A DNA stretch of 14,570 bases, from NCBI GenBank assembly GCA_902476665.1, contig CABSEO010000015.1, positions 1 to 14,570 of the forward strand. Direction: 5' to 3'. Source of the DNA: an uncultured Emergencia sp. GTDB lineage: Bacteria; Bacillota; Clostridia; Peptostreptococcales; Anaerovoracaceae. The first letter of the stretch is position 1; each line of letters opens with the position of its first letter. Under the pieces are notes generated by a model that did not search any database, was not told where the DNA came from, and worked only from the letters and a program-made list of their open reading frames with translations. The position numbers and the translations under genes are program-made. Below are positions 13,753 through 14,570 of the stretch, in pieces.

Positions 13753-13991
13753 TTGGCAAGCACCTCGTAAGCCTTCATATTCTGCTTCATAAGACGTTCT
13801 GATATAGCAAATACATCCTCTGTAGATGCTATTTTTTCCTGCTCCGCTTTGCTAAAGTCAATCACAAGATATCTTGGTACATTGTTTTTAAGGATAACTG
13901 CTGTGCCATGTTCATCAACAACTCTGGCAACCTTTGAAAAATTCTGATTAGCTTCTGTGATAGAAATCATTGTATTTGTATCAACTGTCAT
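13749..13991 (-). CDS. phd: Phd/YefM-family antitoxin
   Basis: This 80-residue antitoxin should bind and silence the toxin encoded next to it and, with it, repress their own promoter. The N-terminal part (ISITEANQNFSKVARVVDEH, then AVILKNNVPRYLVIDF) matches the Phd/YefM dimer fold: a short strand, a helix, and two strands ending in LVIDF. The C-terminal 30 residues are helical and charged and would form the toxin-binding arm. I chose the ATG at 13989-13991 because GAGGTG lies 6 bases upstream; a GTG three codons earlier overlaps that ribosome site. An ATGA overlap links it to the toxin. A promoter and a paired inverted repeat lie directly upstream. Confidence 0.9.
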   Translation of the reverse strand: MTVDTNTMISITEANQNFSKVARVVDEHGTAVILKNNVPRYLVIDFSKAEQEKIASTEDVFAISERLMKQNMKAYEVLAK

Positions 13992-14031
13992 AATATGCAC
14001 CTCACTTTCGCTTATATTATATGCATATTAT
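13990..14031 (-). promoter_or_regulatory. Paired inverted-repeat operator of the toxin-antitoxin operon
   Basis: ATAATATGCA (13990-13999) and TGCATATTAT (14022-14031) form a perfect 10-bp inverted repeat with a 22-base gap centred near the predicted transcription start. The outer arm also forms a near-perfect 16-base palindrome (14016-14031, two mismatches) over the -10 box, and the inner arm covers the antitoxin start codon. Phd-type antitoxins commonly repress from such paired palindromes; binding here is inferred. Confidence 0.55.
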
Positions 14032-14044
14032 AGGATAAATACAA
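14016..14044 (-). promoter_or_regulatory. Promoter of the toxin-antitoxin operon
   Basis: On the minus strand, -35 TTGTAT (14044-14039), a 17-base spacer and a consensus -10 TATAAT (14021-14016). Initiation is expected near 14009, giving a leader of about 18 bases before the antitoxin ATG. It lies in the 82-base gap after the sulfatase stop, where no clear sulfatase terminator is visible. Confidence 0.7.
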
Positions 14045-14082
14045 CCTATTTTTATAGCTATTTCATAAACTTTTGAGAATAA

Positions 14083-14570
14083 TCATTCCACGCCCTTTGG
14101 TGCAAAGGGATCCTCATAGATTGCATACACACCCGGGCGGCAGAGCTGTCCGGAGCCGTTGACCGCGGAGCGCACGCCGTCGATGGCCGGGTCGGAATAG
14201 GTGCAGAACCATTTTTCCATCCTGCCCTTTAATTGAGTTACCAGTTTTTTATATTCCGGTAAACCGTACAGATTCTTCTCTTCTCCCGGATCGTCCACGA
14301 GGTGATACAGCTCATGTTTTCCATAGGGATACCGGTGCACATATTTCCATTCTTTCGTCCGGATCATGCGGACAGGTCCGTATTCGTCGAAGATCACAAC
14401 CTCGTCGCGGTGCTCCTTCTGCTCGCCTTTTAAAAGCTCTGTAAAGCTTCTTCCGGGAAGTCCCGTAGGCTGCTTATCGGAAAGTCCCGTCAGCTTAAGG
14501 ATCGTCGGGAGCAGATCGCAGGCGCTTATCATTTCACTGCAGACGGTATTGGCAGGAATGTGCCCCGGCC
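14083..14570 (-). CDS. Sulfatase, C-terminal part (partial)
   Basis: The last 162 or so residues of a gene that enters from the right edge are visible. They contain patterns of the C-terminal half of arylsulfatase-type enzymes: a CDLLPTILKLTG helix (the usual D-[IL]xPT[IL]Lxl region), GRSFTELLKG, and the strand and turn MIRTKEWKYVHRYPYGKHEL followed by YHLVDDPGEEKNL. Sulfatases remove sulfate esters from glycans, and gut bacteria use them on mucins and host glycosaminoglycans. The catalytic Cys/Ser motif lies outside the window, so the type and modification cannot be judged. An in-frame ATG at 14530-14532 is not the true start, because the frame and homology continue upstream (PGHIPANTVCSE). 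It is in a different transcription unit from the pilus genes. Confidence 0.9.
   Translation of the reverse strand, partial: PGHIPANTVCSEMISACDLLPTILKLTGLSDKQPTGLPGRSFTELLKGEQKEHRDEVVIFDEYGPVRMIRTKEWKYVHRYPYGKHELYHLVDDPGEEKNLYGLPEYKKLVTQLKGRMEKWFCTYSDPAIDGVRSAVNGSGQLCRPGVYAIYEDPFAPKGVE

Overview
The window looks like a piece of a Gram-positive gut Firmicute (Bacillota), most plausibly a Lachnospiraceae-type Clostridium. This rests on sortase-assembled LPXTG pili, a fibro-slime adhesin, strong AGGAG-type ribosome sites and moderate GC; it is inference and no 16S or similar marker is present. All intact genes lie on the minus strand, so transcription runs from high to low coordinates.

Layout in order of transcription: the 3' end of a sulfatase gene (14570-14083); a Phd/YefM antitoxin and Doc/Fic toxin pair with its own promoter, palindromic operator and strong terminator (about 14044-13313); a plus-strand remnant of an unrelated Phd/YefM antitoxin (13181-13318); an AT-rich spacer holding a promoter (TTGCCT-17-TACAAT); then the pilus locus. 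The locus encodes a 2358-residue modular LPATG tip adhesin (12830-5754), a 688-residue SpaA-like backbone pilin with an LPTTG signal (5576-3510), and a class C sortase (3078-2164). The sortase gene overlaps a MoxR-type AAA+ ATPase gene (2191-1250), which is followed closely by a DUF58 protein gene (TTG start, 1245-112). That gene overlaps the start of one more reading frame (146 to the left edge), whose place suggests the transglutaminase-like membrane protein that usually completes the MoxR-DUF58 set.

How they may work together: the sortase would polymerise the backbone pilin through the lysine of its pilin motif and attach the giant adhesin at the tip. The adhesin carries three N-terminal repeats with a 105-residue period that resemble starch-binding CBM26-type modules, Thr/Glu-rich stalks, a fibro-slime domain, a nested jelly-roll-like segment and C-terminal Cna-B/SpaA domains, so a glycan-binding role is likely but unproven. 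Gene overlaps tie the MoxR-DUF58 module to the sortase, which suggests a role at the cell surface connected with pilus assembly.

Most noteworthy are: the pilus-MoxR-DUF58 coupling; the mosaic adhesin, including an AT-rich module whose limits coincide with one domain; a 431-base pilin-sortase spacer packed with consecutive stem-loops, one with a C-rich loop; a 9-bp hairpin just ahead of the pilin ribosome site; and a sortase with no visible DPx lid motif and a strongly basic C-terminal tail.
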